DNA of 64,000 nucleotides. It comes from Vibrio stylophorae. Its GTDB lineage: Bacteria > Pseudomonadota > Gammaproteobacteria > Enterobacterales > Vibrionaceae. The notes under the pieces were generated by a model. It made no database searches and was not told the origin of the DNA. It worked only from the letters and a program-made list of their open reading frames with translations. A program made the translations under genes and the position numbers. This document shows positions 63,935 to 64,000 of this stretch, piece by piece. The DNA lies in the NCBI RefSeq assembly GCF_921293875.1, contig NZ_CAKLDI010000001.1, positions 1,861,915 to 1,925,914 of the forward strand, given 5' to 3'. Each line of letters begins with the position of its first letter. Position 1 is the first letter of the stretch.

Positions 63935-63962
63935 AAAAAAAGGCGCTCATCGCGCCTTTCTT
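63935..63962. terminator. Terminator after the chromate transporter gene
   Basis: AAAAAAAGGCGC, loop TCATC, GCGCCTTTCTT. A and T flanks suggest it could also serve a minus-strand gene beyond the window. The last 38 bases show nothing further. Confidence 0.8.
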
Positions 63963-64000
63963 ATACTTCGCAGAATCAGTGATAGCCATTGATTGGCTAA

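Noticed and set aside
1-64000. Mobile elements, CRISPR arrays, tRNA or rRNA genes
   Set aside because: No transposase, integrase, repeat-spacer array, attachment-site duplication or cloverleaf was noticed on reading; gene content is core throughout. A tRNAscan or repeat search was not possible here.

Overview
The window is 64 kb of ordinary gammaproteobacterial core chromosome, most like the family Vibrionaceae. Reasons: the nhaB-dsbB pair, sdhCDAB-sucABCD divergent from gltA, pgm-seqA/ybfF-ybfE-fldA-fur, nagE divergent from nagBAC, an OmpU-like porin and a VC2046-type hypothetical, with nearly every protein close to its Escherichia coli or Vibrio counterpart. Base composition is near 47-48 % G+C by eye. 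Genus cannot be fixed from the sequence; a higher-GC Vibrionaceae genus (Salinivibrio, Grimontia or Enterovibrio type) is a guess. I see no phage, insertion sequence, integron, CRISPR array, tRNA or rRNA, and no frameshifted gene. The first gene is cut by the window edge.

Layout. 1-4.1 kb: end of nhaB, dsbB, then an unusual pair (membrane HAMP protein plus lipoprotein with a repeat region and a glycosidase-like domain). 4.1-9.3 kb: ychE, the fermentative adhE with an FNR-type promoter, and a secreted CE2-like esterase. 9.3-17.9 kb: grxD/sodB, asd, ferrous iron uptake feoABC, an 800-bp gene-free stretch holding a strongly folded possible small RNA, and the zinc importer znuA/znuCB with a Zur-type operator. 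18-29.2 kb: most of the TCA cycle (sucD, sucC, sucB, sucA, sdhB, sdhA, sdhD, sdhC on the minus strand, gltA on the plus strand). 29.3-36.3 kb: Nif3-like ybgI, ybfA-like, a DUF1853 gene, pgm-seqA, ybfF, a DUF2788 gene, ybfE, fldA, fur. 36.4-38.5 kb: pseudo-receiver/TPR protein plus PilZ protein. 38.6-47.3 kb: glnS, the N-acetylglucosamine regulon (nagE, nagBAC), a CPA2 antiporter. 47.3-53.2 kb: asnB, rssB, an EAL-HDOD protein, ychJ, purU. 53.2-64 kb: VC2046-like gene, yccT-like gene, porin, dinG-yfcA-priC-ybaM-MFS run, fumC, and a chromate-transporter-family gene.

How it works together. The window is rich in central carbon metabolism (gltA, suc, sdh, fumC, adhE) and iron control (fur, feo, sodB, sdh, fldA). 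The translation starts of sodB and sdhC share the 8-mer TGAGCAAT, complementary to the core of the iron-responsive small RNA RyhB, so both are probably repressed in low iron as in E. coli. The adhE promoter has an FNR-like site centred exactly where a class II activator should sit. Second-messenger signalling is represented by a PilZ protein and an EAL-HDOD protein. Most convergent genes are separated by perfect bidirectional hairpin terminators.
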